Below, piece after piece: positions 4,798-5,743 of a stretch of 5,743 nucleotides of DNA. Made by a program: the position numbers and the translations under genes. The notes under the pieces are model-generated. The model worked only from the letters and a program-made list of their open reading frames with translations, was not told the origin of the DNA and made no database searches. Position 1 is the stretch's first letter. The number at the start of each line of letters is the position of its first letter. Source of the stretch: Gemmatimonadota bacterium (GTDB taxonomy: Bacteria > Gemmatimonadota > Gemmatimonadetes > Gemmatimonadales > GWC2-71-9); assembly GCA_003221075.1 (NCBI GenBank), contig QHUF01000048.1, forward strand, positions 1 through 5,743, written 5' to 3'.

Positions 4798-5289
4798 GTG
4801 CCCAAGGACGCCGCCTCCACCCGCGCCAACATTCTCGCCGCCGCCGTGCAGATACTGCAGCGCGGCGGCATCGAAGGCTTTACGCTCGACGCCGTCGCCC
4901 GGCGCGCCGGAGTCGTAAAGGGCCTGATCGTCTATCACTACGCATCACGCGGCCGGTTGCTGCGGGCAGCCGCTTCCCAGATCGCCACGTTGCGGAGCGC
5001 TGGAATCGAGCGCGCGCTCGCCAGTGGCCCAGGAGCCGGTGCATTGGACGCCTGCTGGGAGGAGCTGCGCCGCCAAGCCGAGGACGGAACGGCGCGCGCC
5101 TGGCTCAGCCTCTGCGCAGCCGGTCTCATTGACCGATCGGCCAGGCATGCGCAGTTCGAGGAGGCCGCCCGGGAGGCGGTGATCGACGGGACGGCCATCG
5201 CGCTTGCCGCGGGCGTGCCGCTCGCTGACGCGAAAGACGCGTACGACGCGCTTTGGTTAACCCTGCTCGAGGTTACGCAGAAGACCTAG
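4798..5289 (+). CDS. TetR/AcrR-family transcriptional regulator
   Basis: A cytoplasmic dimeric DNA-binding protein, usually a repressor released by a small ligand. At 163 residues it is short for the family (commonly 190-210). The N-terminal DNA-binding domain covers about 8-56: helix 1 TRANILAAAVQIL, then FTLDAVARRAGVVKGLIVYHYASRGRLL (28-55), which matches the typical helix-turn-helix followed by the Y-x-[HY]-[FY]-x-[SN]-[KR] signature. The all-helical C-terminal part (60-160) should bind ligand and form the dimer, but it matches no subfamily I can name. The GTG at 4798 gives the usual short N-terminus, with GGGA 7 nt upstream. A TTG at 4741 has AAAAGG 8 nt upstream and would add 19 atypical residues. 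It is divergent from the PAS-Fis operon and ends tail to tail with the next gene, its TAG sharing CTAG with the opposite stop. Confidence 0.9.
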   Translation: MPKDAASTRANILAAAVQILQRGGIEGFTLDAVARRAGVVKGLIVYHYASRGRLLRAAASQIATLRSAGIERALASGPGAGALDACWEELRRQAEDGTARAWLSLCAAGLIDRSARHAQFEEAAREAVIDGTAIALAAGVPLADAKDAYDALWLTLLEVTQKT

Positions 5290-5743
5290 CGACGCCTGGG
5301 CCGCCGGCCGCCCCGCATCACACGGGCGCGATGCACGCTTCCCAAACTCCGCAGTCCCTGTCGCAGCTCGTCGAGCGAGCTGGCCCGCACTGCCTCGTGC
5401 TTGCCGCGTGTCACCGTGAAGCGCACCGGCCGGTCGAAAGTGGGGAGATCTTTGAGATTCAGCCGCCGAGCCTGTCCCTCTTTGAGTCGGAGCCGCACCA
5501 CCCCAACGCCCTGGTCGACGTCATAATCGATTGGCACCCGGTCGCCGTAGAGAAACATCGATGAGGGCAGGGCATCGAGCCGGTGGCGTTCGTCCTCGGG
5601 GATGGCGCCCTCGGGATCGAGCATGATCCGAGCACCAATGAACTCGTCCCAGGAGCCTACGCTCGACAGTTGTGCTCCGATCTGCTCAGCCACGTGGTCG
5701 CGCTCTGCCTGGCTCAGGCGACCTCCCGACCGGCGCCAGTAAT
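5286..5743 (-). CDS. C-terminal part of an unidentified protein, possibly a helicase-associated domain
   Basis: The frame is open to the right edge, so only the last 151 residues are seen and the start lies outside the window. A charged helical stretch (SQAERDHVAEQIGAQL) leads to LPSSMFLYGDRVPIDYDVDQGVGVVRLRL, then LPTFDRPVRFTVTRGKHEAVRASSLDELRQGL, and ends in an Arg-rich tail. The run of short strands of the form LP-x-G-x-PIDY-x-GVGVVRLRL loosely recalls the C-terminal beta domains of HrpA/HrpB-type DEAH helicases, but no catalytic motif is visible and this is only a resemblance. No cysteines and no membrane segment are present in the visible part. The TAG at 5286-5288 overlaps the TetR stop on the other strand. 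Real coding is supported by the long open frame and protein-like composition; the function is not known. Confidence 0.65.
   Translation of the reverse strand, partial: YWRRSGGRLSQAERDHVAEQIGAQLSSVGSWDEFIGARIMLDPEGAIPEDERHRLDALPSSMFLYGDRVPIDYDVDQGVGVVRLRLKEGQARRLNLKDLPTFDRPVRFTVTRGKHEAVRASSLDELRQGLRSLGSVHRARVMRGGRRPRRR

Noticed and set aside
4626..4871. 81-codon minus-strand frame running from inside the TetR gene to the PAS-Fis start
   Set aside because: Its first two thirds are antisense to the TetR DNA-binding domain and look random; only the last 15 codons have an arrangement worth noting.
5290..5325. GC-rich GGCCGCCGGCCG stretch after the TetR stop as a terminator
   Set aside because: It mostly forms direct rather than inverted repeats, has no T-run after it, and encodes the Arg-rich tail of the opposite gene.
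1..5743. CRISPR arrays, tRNA or rRNA genes, transposons, phage or defence genes
   Set aside because: No regularly spaced repeats, RNA-gene signatures, transposase or integrase motifs, or terminal inverted repeats were seen.

Overview
The window is GC-rich, densely packed bacterial chromosome with almost no intergenic DNA. The set of genes (a long, plant/cyanobacterial-like IspH of the MEP isoprenoid pathway, an Lhr-type helicase, a short PAS-Fis regulator and a small Cys-containing secreted protein) fits an environmental bacterium of a phylum such as Gemmatimonadota or Acidobacteriota. That placement is an inference from protein flavour; nothing in the window proves it. There are no rRNA or tRNA genes, CRISPR arrays, insertion sequences, integrases or phage genes.

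Layout. From about 4629 down to the left edge, six genes run on the minus strand in one tightly packed series. In transcription order they are: a small regulator with a PAS fragment and a Fis-type helix-turn-helix; a hotdog-fold acyl-CoA thioesterase; a small secreted or lipoprotein-like protein of unknown function; a Gfo/Idh/MocA-family NAD(P)-dependent oxidoreductase; IspH (HMBPP reductase); and the N-terminal 293 residues of an Lhr-type DEIH-box helicase cut by the window edge. Junctions run from a short overlap to 25 nt, so most of the set could be one transcript with translational coupling. A second promoter may lie just before the helicase. A divergent TetR-family regulator runs on the plus strand from about 4798 to 5289. 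The 168-bp gap between the two regulators holds several dyads that are candidate operators. At the right edge, the C-terminal end of an unidentified minus-strand protein meets the TetR gene tail to tail, and the two stop codons share one CTAG.

How the genes may work together. IspH makes IPP/DMAPP; the thioesterase and oxidoreductase act on small metabolites that cannot be named from sequence. No single pathway clearly joins the six genes, so shared transcription does not prove shared function. I see no clear defence, mobile or secondary-metabolite system. The points most worth checking are small: a secreted-protein gene with no ordinary start codon where one is expected, a G/C hairpin with the thioesterase AUG in its loop, a 15-codon CxxC leader ORF overlapping the PAS-Fis start, an 11-bp-period repeat at the helicase start, and candidate operators between the divergent regulators.
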